Below are positions 46,684 through 58,530 of a stretch of 64,000 nucleotides of DNA, piece by piece (within the stretch, counting starts at the first letter, position 1; each line of letters starts with the position of its first letter). Source of the DNA: Stenogyne calaminthoides. Its lineage: Eukaryota; Streptophyta; Magnoliopsida; Lamiales; Lamiaceae. The notes under the pieces are model-generated. The model did not search any database, had not been told where the DNA came from, and saw nothing but the letters and a program-made list of their open reading frames with translations. The translations under genes were made by a program, and so were the position numbers. Location: positions 806,001 through 870,000 of the forward strand of contig JBBCBC010000043.1 of NCBI GenBank assembly GCA_037126765.1, in the 5' to 3' direction.

Positions 46684-47540
46684 TGTTGGAATTTAGAAAG
46701 ACGAAAACCGTAATACATGCGCGTAAAATAAATAAAAACCAACAACGAACACGTAATTCCATAATTGAATACGTATAAACATAAAGAGAAACCTTACAGT
46801 AAATCGTACGCATATTTCTCTACTATGGTATCCACGTAATCCTCAATCACGGACTTGCACGGATTTGCCAGTGTTGAATACCGAGATAAATTTGCTAGGA
46901 AAATTCTAACTCTAGATCTAATGGAGAGAATAATGAATTAACGTTATTTGTGATATTATAGGATCTAAATATATATATAGGGGGCCCCTAAATTTTAAAA
47001 ATAAATTAAGCTAACCTAATTAGGAAATAAAATCCCTAATTTTATAAAATAAATCTCTTAAATTTATTTCTCATACATAAAATCTCTATGGATTTAATTC
47101 TCATGTATATCAAATCTCTACGGATTTGATTACATATATATTAAATCCTATAATAATATTCCATATATTATTATTGGGAATCCTATTTAATTAAATCTAA
47201 TTTAATTAAATATTAATAAAAAATTAATTAAAATTAATCTATTATTAATTAATTCTCCATAAATTAAATATTAAATCCAATTTAACATTTAATCAACCAA
47301 CTATAACCCGTAAAAGGAATACTTGTTATATGATATATATATATATTATAAAACCTAAGGTCTTAATTGAACCATACTTTAAATTTATAATTTTTAAAAT
47401 CGCGTGCAACTATATAAAATGGACTATTAATTTTCTCCTTTCATTCAAACACTCGATTAAGTCTTGAACATGAAAAATATTCAAATAACTTAATCATATT
47501 ATCTCTAATCACTAATTCACTAATCTGATTTGGGCTTGGA
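46684..47540. mobile_element. LTR-like sequence, copy C
   Basis: Starts TGTTGGAATTTAGAAAG. Matches 6596-7664 but is about 200 bp shorter, with patchy losses around 46950-47000 and 47290-47460. No PBS or second LTR. Confidence 0.4.
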
Positions 47541-48048
47541 GATATAAAAAAAATAACCTTTGAGGCGGTTATAATAGCTCTCCAAAAACATCATTGTCCA
47601 AGCTTAATAAAAAAATTGATGTCCAATATTACACATGAAATAAATTTCCTTTTGTAACCGTTGTCCAAAATATTCACTTGGACAGGCGGTTCAAAAAACC
47701 GTTGTCAACAAATTTATATATATATATACATATTGGACAGTTTTATATATGAATATATATATATATATATATATATATACTTTAAATTTATATTTTTAAA
47801 ATCGCTTATATAAAATAAAACAAAACCAAAACCAAAACTAAAAAATCAAATTTTATACCACATAATATATATTCCAATACAAAAACATCAAATAAATTAA
47901 TAAATGCATACACATCATGAAATAAATATCCGTCGATACAACAAATTAAAACATTCATCCATTATGAATACAAATATATATATATATAAGTAATATGCTA
48001 CCAAAAGTTATCTCAAACCTATCTAATTATACAAGAATCATAAAGGTA

Positions 48049-51000
48049 CAAAACCATTTGTTCATTCTTTGTTTGGAAAAACGATCATAGACAAGCGCAA
48101 AACAACGATCAATTAATCAATATAGTTAGATATATAGTATGAATTTTTATTCAATTAATAATAATTTAAATAAATCAATAAATTGACTTACGTTGATAGG
48201 AACCACCGTTTGAGAAGCGCGTATTATATCTTCAATATAACAACACACAAAATGTCCACAGTGATCACTATCTCGTTGTCTCGATACCTGTTGATTAGCA
48301 ATATAATCACGTATTACAATTATAATTATTTTATATTAATTTGATAACTTAATAAATTAAATTTACCTTAACATTATTCCAGCTCACTTTATTGAATTTA
48401 GCTCTTGAGCCTTGATTAGGAAGGCGACTCCGATACATCATCATCACACTATTATTATTAGAATTAAAAAATAAAGTTAGATTAAATATGCATAATTTTA
48501 ATAAGTAAAACAAATCATTATATTATAATATTAAAAATGAACTTATGCTTCCATGTACGAAGTGAGATCAGGTCGATTTGAAGCCAACCCATTCGCAGCT
48601 GGATCCATAAAATACACACTTAATGTGATCATATTTATGGCGACCAGCACCCAATGATTCCTATATTATATTAAGAATATTAAAATTAACTGTAAATTTA
48701 GCATATGTGCAAATATCATATATATTATGAATATAAATTTTAACGAAATGTTTATTGTACTCACCCCACATTTGTTGGCCAAAAAATGAGATGATCTCTG
48801 TCAGTATAACTCAACATATGAGAAACTAACCACTCCATGGTTTGTGCCCTATCAACCATTAAGCAAGACACTTGGGGGGAGACGAAGGAATACATTCCAG
48901 ATGCTCGAGGATCTCTGGAGAGATATACCTCACCCAAATATCTTTAATCAACATATATACGCTAATTAATATTTAATTTGAAAATTAAACTATATAGAAA
49001 GTAATTACTGAGAATTAATTAGTAAACACATACCTGAGGTATAAGGTTATGCTCGTTTCACTCAACCACTGGTCGTTCACGACTTCAATCACATGCTCCC
49101 GAGCGATGTATTCTTCAATAGAATTTCGATGAAAGTAAGCATTCATAGGAACTGTGATCATATCGAAATCAGAGGACTCCACTATCACTTGCACCGTATT
49201 CTGTACGGTGTAGTCGTGATCTAAGTCTCCAGTTAAGGGATAACCAAGTCTGCGATCACCAATAGTGGAGTCTCTGTAGGTTGTCTCCCTCTGACTGGCT
49301 GCGACACCCTTTGATTTCTGTTTAGGCTTTTGTGGTGTCGGCAGTTTCTACAATCAATTTGCAACATTATTTAGAACGACAAATAAGATAATGAACTTTA
49401 ATAACACATATTAAATTTACCTTCATGGTGAGAGAGACCAAGTTGGTCGGCCATTCGATGAAGTGCCCGACTGTTGTTCCGACTGTGACAGCATCATCAA
49501 TTGGTTTAGGCACCGGTGAATCCTCTTCTCCGATTATGGGTACATCGAGCGTGACCCTCACGAAACCAGGAGTGATGGGACTACCATGAATAACTCCATC
49601 GGAGTTATTGAGCAACGTTCCTGTAGCCACCAACCGAGTAGGATCCTCCAAATAAAGGTAGCATGAGGTCGGTGACTGTTCGAATAAGATATTTAGTTAG
49701 AAATTTTTAATATATATATTAGTCTTTAATTAAAATAAATGTGAGACACATCTGATACCTGCGGGACGTCGTTTCGAAGTGCCTCAATAAAATCATCCCT
49801 AGCATTAGCCGAAAATATAGCATCAGCGACACTATTTTCACAGCTTGCTCCACTCGAGGACATTCCGTGATGCGACCGTCTCTCGGACTTCATTTGTTCC
49901 AACTCTTTAACCATCTGGGAAACTTGTTCCGAAAGTATACCCACCATATTCATGGCTTGAAGAGCAGGTAACATGGCCAATGATGACTTCGTCACGCCAC
50001 GGTCAACACTCCGTAAGCGGTCGGGATGCTCCTTATGACCTATAGCCCGTCCAAGTAGATCATCGGTACCAACAAAGCGGATGTCTTCGGGCGTCATGGT
50101 CTGGGATATACGCTCCTGAATTACAAAAGATTATTATTTAATCATTTGTTTAGAAATAATAGTTTGTAATTCAAAGACAAATTAATGGATAGCTTACCCC
50201 TTCTTCGATGATACGCTGTGCGCTGGAATCGGGAATATTCCCATCTCGAGTCTTTCTGGTAGTTTGAAATAACTCGAAACGGTTAACAACAACAGGCTCA
50301 CTCTCTCCAGCTTTCTTTTTTTCTTCTTTCTACGATAGTCATTAACGTGTCCCCTTATTAGATATATTAAAAGTGAATATATAAACAAAATTAAATGTTA
50401 GGATTTTGATCTCACCAGATTTTCTCTTATGCGTGCATAACCTTTGTTCGAGCCACGATATCGCGCCTCCATCGATTTGGCTTGTTTGCGATTTTTCTCA
50501 CTTCGTAACTACAGTGTAATAGAAATACGATAAACACTGAAAAGCATAGTGCATTAAATGATATTGATCAATTTTACTTGGAACTCATCATCCATAGATC
50601 GTCGCACAAACTCCTCCTAGTATGGGGCCACCGCAGGCAATTCTGATACGCCTCAGGCGGACTAGCCGAGTAAAGACCAGTATCCGGATCTCGTGCTTGA
50701 CTTCTCAGCCAAGCCCAAAAATTCTTGGCCAATACTCCAGCTTGCGACAGTATTTGCTTCTTCTTTGAATAATCAAGGCCGAGAAATGTACTCTGTACGC
50801 ATATAACATAACAATGTAGTAAATTTAGTAATCATATATACAACAACTTTCAATAAGCATATATATAATTAACATACCGAAAGTTCATCCCATAATCTTT
50901 CTTTCAAAGAAGTCAGTTTGTCGCTACATCAGTCCTTGGATGGCAGCACGATAGGGATTATACGCCTGACTGCAGCTCCAAGGTAGAAAGACAACTTCTC

Positions 51001-51331
51001 ACTCTATTTACCGATTGGCTGCACATACTCATTGAATGATAATTGCAATAACATATTATTTAATTAGATTCAACGATCAATCAATATAATTACAATTTCA
51101 ACTGTTCAATTGTAATAAAATTACCTGCACTTGTTTCCCCTTGCTACGAGCCCTCTTAACAGAAGACATCGTGATTATACCTCTACTGCGCTTATCCCCA
51201 GAGCTGCTAGTGGTGGGAGCAGAAGTGTCACCATGTCCCAAGTCATCAGTATGATCATAATCTCCACCATGATCTCCTAAATGTACTCCATCATCATCTC
51301 CATCATCTCCGGGATGTGGCAGATAAGACAT
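48049..51331 (-). pseudogene. CACTA second gene: Ptta/En-Spm transposase-like protein with C48 (Ulp1-type) protease domain, copy C
   Basis: Exons in order: 51331-51124 (MSYLPHPGDDGDDDG, acidic, then GDKRSRG); about 51058-50885 (LSFNEYVQPIGK, YLGAAVRRIIPIVLPS, LKERLWDEL); about 50800-50590 (SPPEAYQNCLRWP); about 50517-50417 (EKNRKQAKSMEARYRGS); about 50340-50205 (EPVVVNRFELFQTTRKTRDG); about 50118-49742 (Transposase_24-like, with GHKEHPDRLRSV and a coiled coil); 49651-49423 (DUF8039-like, ending FIEWPTNLV). The C48 exons are at about 48965-48190. His in NHWVLVAINM, Asp in VYFMDPAAN, and Gln plus Cys in QRDSDHCGHFVLL all sit where a Ulp1-type catalytic set is expected. Small indels break some frames. 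Such proteases are known in plant CACTA elements; the substrate is unknown. Confidence 0.7.
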
Positions 51332-51642
51332 GATCCTGTAAAACAGAAGAAACAATATTTAATAAACAAAAAACAAACAATATTTAAGGAAGCGGAAGAA
51401 ATAACATTCAATAAAGCAAAAGAAACAACATTTAATAAAGCAGAAGCAAAAACATTCAATAAAGTTGTACATTTATTTTTAGCACTTGTTTTTCTTTTTC
51501 GTTTTTTGGTTGACTTTTCTTGTTCATGACCATAAATGTTAACAAGATCCGAATTGTCATATTCATCCTCATCGATAATTATTCTCTGGTACGGGCGTGA
51601 ATTTGCAAGATCATCGAAAGAGGGTACAGAATGAGTGAAGTT

Positions 51643-51794
51643 CTAAAAAGGATCATCGATATTGTCAACATCTTCATCGACGTGGTCGCTAATCTGGTAA
51701 CTACTGTTAAATTTGTTTGACAGAACCACGATGGACCATTTCTTATTAACTGGGTCGGGGACATAGAAAATTCGTTGAGCTTGACTGGCCATTA
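51643..51794 (-). pseudogene. TnpD-like ORF, C-terminal part, copy C
   Basis: MASQAQRIFYVPDPVNKKW, then an acidic stretch and a stop at 51643. With the copia and one CATTA removed, it joins in frame to 62638-63290 (…DDPYIM then ASQAQRIFYV). A D/E-rich then lysine-rich text continues past the stop (IIIDEDEYDN, KSTKKRKRKTSAKK), so the original protein may have been longer. Confidence 0.8.
51790..51794. repeat. Target-site duplication CATTA, left
   Basis: Exact 5-bp repeat of 62638-62642, flanking the copia. Confidence 0.92.
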
Positions 51795-53734
51795 TGTTGG
51801 GGAATTAATTGCCTGGATCTATTCGGGATGAATATTTAAATACAAATTTAATTCTAACAATTATTACTAGCATGAATTAATCCTATATTAATTCAAATAA
51901 TAATTCAACAACAAATTATGCATATAAACAGTTCACATAAATCCTACGCATGCGGAATTGCTACGGGTTTACGTGAACTAACCTCTTGGAGTGGCAATGG
52001 TCTCGTCAATAAGAACACGCCAAAAAGTCTTCCCAAGTATTCCCTAGTCCTTGCTCGTCAATCCGGTGGAAGGAAGCTCGCGAACAATTAACAAAAGGGA
52101 AAATAAAAATTTATTGCACCACCTTTGTGGATTTATTAATTTTTCCAGCACATGGAATTGTACACTCACAATTGATGTTTTTTGAAAATACACAATCTGT
52201 CGACGTTTCAAAATATTTGATATTTTATCGACGCTGATATTTTTCTGAAAAATCAATTTTCGTGTTCATCTGGGAATGAAACATTCATCCCTTATTTATA
52301 GATGAGGGGTTGGTCGAATTCTTTGCATGGAATAGTGGGAAGAAAATCTTTTTCTTGATCTCCAAGAAATCTTGAATATATCTCCTATATTCTTTTCTCC
52401 ATAATCAAAATATTCCATAAAAATCACAACTCCTCTTGTTATGGTGTATTTCGAAAAATAAGGATCAAGATTCCAAGATTTGGATCTTCTTGAATTTATG
52501 AGATATACCTGTATTGCAAGAATACATATCTTCCATAATATTTTTTCAAAAAAATCAAGAAAATCTTTCTTTCCCTTAATTATTCAAAATTTTCGAAATT
52601 TCATAGTAAATAACCAAGTGGGAGATTTCTTGAATTTAATGATATAATCTTGTATTCCAAGAATACATATCTTCATTCCATAACAAAATTCAAAGAAAAT
52701 CTTTCTCCCTCTTTTATTTATGATTTTCGAAAAAATGAGGAAAAAATAGCAACAAATATTTATTTTATTTTTAAACACCTTTTTCAGTTATTGGACTTTA
52801 TGTTAGGCTACTTGAGTAGGAGAATTAAGATTGGACCTTCCAATGGATCTTGAATTATCAATATTGAGCCACAATATTATTCAAGCCCATAAATATTAAT
52901 TAATCCCACTACATAATTAATATTTCACTATCCATCTTAACCCATATTATAGTCAATATGGAACCCGAATATTATTTCTCATGTTTAAGATTATCTAGCC
53001 CATTAATTAATTCAAGCCACTGAAATAGCTTTCCATTAATTAATATCTTTTATCCTTGGTAAAGGAACGGTTCAACATTATTATTCATACTGGAAACTAG
53101 TTCCACTTGCAAGATTTGGTATGATAAAACTTATGAACCTCCCAAGGGGGCAAATTGAACAAGCGTACTTGCACACGATTCTCGGTATTAAATCTTGGCA
53201 ATCACATGTGACCAATAATATTGCCCAAGATATAAAGTATTGAATCTCGTAGATTCTCTACCCGTAATAAGTCAAAGCAATAATTACTAACCACACGCGA
53301 TCCTATTTATGGGACGAAGATTAAGAAATAACGAACCATTGAGGTCTAATTCTTCCTAGTTGATTACAAGAATTTGTCCTCCCCAGAATCCTCTTGATTG
53401 CACTAGACATGCACTAGTGTAATCTCTTGGTCAAGACAAGCCAATCTGAGTGTTACACTTCAACCTTTCACGATGGATTGTTCATTTCCATCTAGGTCGT
53501 GAATGGTGTACTTTTTGGTTACAAAGGATTTATTAATTTAATCTTACGTGATCCGGTATCACTAAATTAACTACAATATAACACGTCTTATTTATTGAAC
53601 AGTTATGCGAGAAATATATGTAACATTCAATGATATTTACAGCATCAGTGAAAAACAATTTATTTCAGTAAATAAGTCCGAAATTCAGTCTGATTATACA
53701 AAGTAAAAGCATACTTTCCAGTATAATCCCAACA
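51795..53734 (-). mobile_element. Copia 3' LTR, copy C
   Basis: Plus strand starts TGTTGGGGAATTAATTG and ends AATCCCAACA. It closely matches the 5' LTR (60691-62637). Differences include about 10 bases (AGGGGCATTT-like) present in the 5' LTR and missing here. The two LTRs have diverged since insertion. Confidence 0.93.
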
Positions 53735-53745
53735 ATCTCCCACTT
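53735..53745 (-). promoter_or_regulatory. Polypurine tract
   Basis: The minus strand reads AAGTGGGAGAT immediately before TGTTGGGATTATAC. Confidence 0.88.
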
Positions 53746-53869
53746 ATACTCAAAGTCTCCTTTTAAGTATACTCTGAAGATGTCTCGTGTGAATCGTGAC
53801 ATATAATGTCACCTACGAACAACCTAATAATGTCTCCCACTTATACTCAAAGCAGTTAGCTCACGACGA

Positions 53870-54397
53870 CAATCATTCCTCCCACATGTCTCTTTGAATG
53901 TTTCCAAAGGCAGACACTTTGTGAAAGTATACACTAGGTTATCTTCCAATGCGATCTTTAGCCACCTCTTCATCTCCTCTCTTAAAGATTTCTCGTCTAA
54001 GATTCCTTTCCTTTAGTGTGCTTGTTTGACTCGTGGACTCTTGGTTCCCTTGAATTTGCAAATGCCCCTAGCAAATATTGCTAGACAAATTCGGAACTTC
54101 ATCCAAGTCCACTAAGAAGGTCTAGAGCCAAACTGGTTCCTTCACTGCTTCACAAACAACTACTTACCCGGCTTCCATGGTTGAGTCAGTGATGCATTTC
54201 TGCTTCACACTCGTCCATTTCATGGCTACACTTCCCAAATGAAAGCACACTAACTGAGGCAGATAGTTTCTGGAATCTAAGTCTGATTGGAAATCTGAGT
54301 CCGTGTAACCTTTATGGGGATTAGACTATCGGATCGATAAACCAACATTCTATCTCGAAGTTCTTTTCGGATACTTGAGGAATGTTTTTAATCGCCA
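53870..54397 (-). pseudogene. Copia RNase H region
   Basis: Minus-strand pieces in several frames: DSDFQSDLDSRK, SFGKCSHEMDEC, then FANSREPRVHESNKHTKGKE and REEMKRWLKIALEDNLVYTF. These match the Ty1/copia RNase H order (D-x-D start, then the REP/KH-x-S-K-H block and the VADILTK-like tail). Frameshifts separate them. Confidence 0.75.
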
Positions 54398-54824
54398 TCA
54401 ATATTCTTTCCCCGAGTTACTTTGATATCTTGCCACCATGCCAACGGCAAAGCAGATATCCGGTCTTGTGCACAGCATTGCATACATAAGGCTTCCAACA
54501 GCTGAAGCATAAGGAATGTCTTTCATGTCATCTATCTCCCTTTGTGTCTTAGGGCACATTTCCTTGGATAGATGGATTCCATGTCTGAAAGGTACGAAGT
54601 CTTTCTTGGAATCTGCATCTTTGAATCGTTTCAAGACAGTGTCTATGTATGAAGCTTGCGATAAGCCTATCATTCTTTTCTTGCGATCTCGAGTGATCTT
54701 GATCCCAAGGATGTGCCCGGCTTCCCCTAAGTCCTTCATATCAAACTGTTTTGAAAGCCATGCCCTTACGTCTGATAACATCTTTACATCGTTCCCGATG
54801 AGCGCGAGAATGTCGCCTCGATAG
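54398..54824 (-). pseudogene. Copia reverse transcriptase, C-terminal half
   Basis: Open for 127 codons from 54781: WLSKQFDMKDLGEAGHILGI, ITRDRKKRMIGLSQASYID and SLMYAMLCTRPDICFAVGM, all standard copia RT blocks. Just upstream (about 54795-54830) the YVDD active-site box is unreadable: the bases after GTACTAT do not encode Y-V-D-D in any frame, and a frameshift lies there. Confidence 0.85.
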
Positions 54825-54826
54825 TA

Positions 54827-56050
54827 CTAAGAATACCAATGCGATTCCGACACGCTTTTTTGTACACACAACTTTTCGAACTCATTTTGATCAAACCCAT
54901 AAGACTTTATTACATGATCAAAACATTGGTTCCAAGCTCTGGATGCTTGTTTGAGTCCGTAAATGGACTTCATGAGCTTACAAACTAGGTGTTCTTGGCC
55001 CTTTTCAATGAAGTCTTGGGGTTGTTGCATATAGATTTCTTCATCAAGACTTCCGTTAAGGAAATCTATCTTTACATCCATTTGCCAGATTTCAAAATCG
55101 AGATGCGCAGCAATCGACAAGAGAATCCGGATGGACTTGAGCATCGCTACAGGTGAAAAGGTTCTCATATTCGATCTCTTCTTTCTGAGTATAACCTTTC
55201 GCCATAAGCCTTGCCTTGAAGGTTTCCACCTTCCCGTCCTGTCCCCTTTTCTCTTGTATACCCACTTGCAACCAATGGGTTTGACCCCATTAAGTGGTTC
55301 GACTAGCTCCCACACTCTGTTATGATCCATAGAACCCATTTCGGCTTTCATTACCTTTTGCCAAGAAACCGCATCCTTGTCTTGGATTGCCTCACCATAT
55401 GTCCATGGGTTTGATTCGTCCTGACCGGGAATCAAGTCCGAGGACTCTCCTATCCCCATGAATCTCTCGGGCTGTCTTGCAACCCTCCCACTATGACGAG
55501 GTTCCGGTTGTGAAAGTGTGTCGTTTGGTATGTTATCTTGTACAGTTGGCAATGAGGTTAGCCCCCTTAGCTCATTTAAGGTAATCTCACTTCTGGGTCT
55601 TCTTTCGTTAATATAGCCTTCTTCCAAAAATCTAAAGTGGGTGCTTATTACCACCTTTTGATTTTTGGGACCATAGAACATACACCCTTTTGTTCCCTCG
55701 GTGTATCCTATAAACAACCTTAATTCTGATCGAGGATCCAATTTTCCGGCGTCCTTGTCCAACACGTAGGCCGGACACCCCAAAATTCTCATGTGTCTCA
55801 AACTGGGCTTGCGCCCGGTCCACAATTCTTTGGGAGTTTTGGGAACCGATTTGGATGGCACCAAGTTCAGAATGTAAGTCGTTGTTTCTAAGGCATGACC
55901 CCAGAACGACTTGGGAAGATCCACATAACTCATCATTGATCTAACCATTTCCAAAAGAGTTCTGTTTCTTCGCTCTGCAACCCCGTTTTGTTGAGGGGTT
56001 CCGGGTGCAGTTAGCTGGGATACAATCCCTTCATCTGACAAGTAGTTCAA
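54827..56050 (-). pseudogene. Copia integrase C-terminus and reverse transcriptase N-terminal half
   Basis: A 407-codon open frame. It starts in the integrase (NYLSDEGIVSQLTAPGTPQQ, with the catalytic Glu in NGVAERRNRT), runs through the copia-specific tail (RILGCPAYVLDKD, LFIGYTEGTKGCMFYGP), then the RT (VKPIGCKWVYKRKGD, FSPVAMLKSIRILLSIA, QMDVKIDFLNGSLDEEIYMQ, MKSIYGLKQASRAWNQ). It ends by frameshift before the YVDD box. The frame is the same as 56087-56575; only one stop separates them. Confidence 0.9.
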
Positions 56051-56086
56051 AAACTCATCGCTGAGGTACTCGCCTCCACGATCGGA

Positions 56087-56575
56087 TCATAGAGACTTGA
56101 TACGTTTTTCCCTATGATTCTCTGCTTGAGCCTTAAATTCTTTGAATTTCTCAAAGGTCTCAGATTTATGCTTCATAAGGAAAATATAACCGTACCTCGA
56201 GTAGTCATCAATAAAAGTGACGAAATACTCATAACCTCCTCTTGCCATGGTTGACAATGGACCACATACGTCTGTGTGAACGATTTCTAACACTTCTTTG
56301 GCTCTATTCCCCTTGGCTCCGAATGCCCTCTTGGTCATTTTACCCTCCAAACATGATTCGCAGGTTGGAATTGGTTCAACTTGGAGAGACTCCAGTGAAC
56401 CGTCTTCTACCAACCTTTGGATCCTCTTTGGATTAATATGTCCCAATCTTAGATGCCATAGAAGTGTTTCGTTCACGTCTGATGAACGTTTTCTTTTATC
56501 AAAAACAATTGATGTGTTATAGGACGCATTTCGTGAGTGGTGTGCACAGTTAATTGTATAGAGATTGTCTATCAA
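56087..56575 (-). pseudogene. Copia GAG-pre-integrase and integrase core
   Basis: 162 codons: the GAG-pre-integrase zinc region (LLWHLRLGHIN, then CESCLEGKMTKRAF, an H-x4-H…C-x2-C pattern), then the catalytic core with the first Asp in HTDVCGPL and the second in FIDDYSRYGYIF. The frame ends in TGA, two codons before a conserved SDRGGEYLSDEF stretch that continues in the same frame. Copy A has TAA at the same codon. Confidence 0.9.
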
Positions 56576-56599
56576 TGTCCCATAACGGATACACTCATT

Positions 56600-57540
56600 A
56601 TTTCAAGAAATGAAGTCATTCTTATTAAAAGAAACTAAGTATCCATTAACAGAATTTAGAAACTGAAAGTGAATTCTTTCTAAGACTGGGAACATAAAGA
56701 ACGTCTCTTCAAATTAAAACTATATTTTTAAAAGACAGGTGCACTTCTCCCACTGCTTCAGCTGCCACTCTCGTAGCATCGCCCAGTGTGATGAGGATCT
56801 CACTCCCACTAAGTTGTCGGGTCAGCTTGAACCCATGAAACAAACAAGATCAGTGGATCCCGTATCAACTACCCACGAATGAGAAGTATACGCCGCTAAA
56901 CAAGTTTCAACAACTAGTGTGTGAGAATTACCTTTCTTTCCGGCCCTTTTGGGGTTGGAACAGGCAAACCTCCATTGTCCTTACCGCTGTTGAAGCACTT
57001 TCTCATTGGATTTTCCTTGACACCACAAGCATTCCTCATCTTACCATTGCCCTTGGCAATAGTTGAGTTTTATTGCTTATGGCTTTTGGCTCTCTTCTTC
57101 TTCTTGCCTACCCTTGGCCTAGAAGATGAAGATGGACCACTTGCCGTTCAAAGCTTGAGTTTGGTGCCCCATCAACATCTCTGCCGAGACCAAAGCTTGC
57201 AACAAATCAGCTTGCGAGGCCAAAATGCTCAGAAACTTTTGGGCAGAGAGTGAAGTACCAAATTCATCTGAGTCTCCAGATTGTAATCTGCACTCAGAAC
57301 CTCAAGTTTGTTCAGATGGGTCATCAATTTTGAGGGCGTAATCCCTTACGGGTTTGCCCTCCACCATTTTCAGCGATATTATCTCTCGCAAGGTGATCTG
57401 ACGAGTCCCGCATTCTTGACTCGTCAGTTGGCTCATCTGATTTTGGTGTGTCAAGAATCCACTTGTGCTTTTGTGCAGTTAGGACAATTATAATTTTTCG
57501 TTTCCAATCAATATGGTTTCCATACTTATTCTATTGACTT
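56600..57540 (-). pseudogene. Copia gag C-terminus and protease, broken
   Basis: Minus-strand order: gag helix region (KHKWILDTPKSDEPTDESR; GKPVRDYALKI; SAQKFLSILASQADLL, about 57530-57130), basic linker, a zinc-knuckle-like KCFNSGKD in which the second Cys of C-x2-C is Ser (about 56985), then VVETCLAAYTSHSWVVDTGST with the protease active-site DTGS (about 56880). After that, frameshifts carry the frame on towards the GAG-pre-integrase. Open plus-strand frames in this region are shadows. Confidence 0.75.
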
Positions 57541-58525
57541 TAAGTATAATAGCAGTGGATTAAAAGGTTACGACATGCTGAACTAAAATAAATAATAATA
57601 TACATAAGCACAAATATATCACAAGGTTCGATCACATGTTTCATATTAAAATCTCAAAAAAAATATGAACATGCATCAGCCAACATCTCAAAACAGTTTA
57701 AATAAGCCACGTGGGGTGGGTCATTATTTAAACACATTCAAGCAGGTTACAAACAAGCACAATTACAAACCTTTAATAACTAGATTAATAGTTGGCTCTC
57801 ACTTGACCAATATAAAATTGACAGGGACTTCGGGGAAGTATATGCATATCAATTTTATACCTAAGTAATAACCATGATTAAATACAGAATTATTATTTTG
57901 CTTTGAACGAGCCTCGTGGGGAGGGTCATCGTCGCCACTAGTAATAATCCACAATCATCCATTTGGAATTTATTCATGTGAAAGCTATCTTTTGACCGTC
58001 CCGTGGGGGGAATTTCTCCAAAAGAATTCACAAATAAATAAATCATGGAGGTCAAAATTAATTCAATTTTATTATTCATAAAATTGTCAATTAATTGTTT
58101 AAGCATACTTAGTAATTTTCGAAAGTGAGATTTTTCAAAACATTTTCTCATGCATTGCAAATTTAAACACAATTTAAATAAGCATAAAATAATGCATAAC
58201 ATCAAAACAAAAAATTAAACATATTGGGCAAATATATCCAATTGTCATGGTTAATTTTTGTCATGTCTTGATCTTGAGAAATCGTCTTCATAGCCTTCAT
58301 CGTTCGTCTCGAAAAGCTCCCACTTGACCGTCTTAAAAAAAATGCCTTGTCATGCCTTGTCATCGACCAGCTCGCGGGTCGGAGTGCCCGCCTAGCACTC
58401 CCCGGGGCGAGTGGTCGTCCGTCGTCTTGTGGCCAAGCACCAGTGCCGCGTCGCCCGACAGATCACGCCCGCTCGGCGACAAAGCTTGGCGGGTTTAGCG
58501 TGACCGCCGCCCTACCTTTGTTCCG
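57541..58525 (-). mobile_element. Copia leader / gag N-terminal region, with GC-rich patch
   Basis: Mostly AT-rich with no clear frame. GTGGGG-type phrases recur at about 57713, 57917 and 58004. At 58360-58520 the sequence becomes strongly GC-rich (ACTCCCCGGGGCGAGTGG and similar). An open plus-strand frame there is compositional and not a gene. Confidence 0.5.
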
Positions 58526-58530
58526 ATCCC
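58526..58530. repeat. Target-site duplication ATCCC, left
   Basis: Matches 60352-60356, flanking the solo LTR. Confidence 0.85.

Larger units (their letters stand above)
47541..51794 (-). mobile_element. CACTA (En/Spm) element, distal part, copy C
   Basis: The left terminus near 47541 is damaged (GATATAAAAAAAATAACC). TTGTCCAAG-type subterminal motifs follow to about 47740. The element continues across the copia (51795-62637) at 62638 and runs off the window at 64000. Its two genes are both on the minus strand: the TnpD-like gene (63984 to 51643, split by the copia) and the second gene (51331 to about 48049). Confidence 0.8.

Noticed and set aside
55131..56522. Plus-strand frames of 64-74 codons (for example 56298-56522)
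   Set aside because: Shadows of the well-supported minus-strand copia pol.
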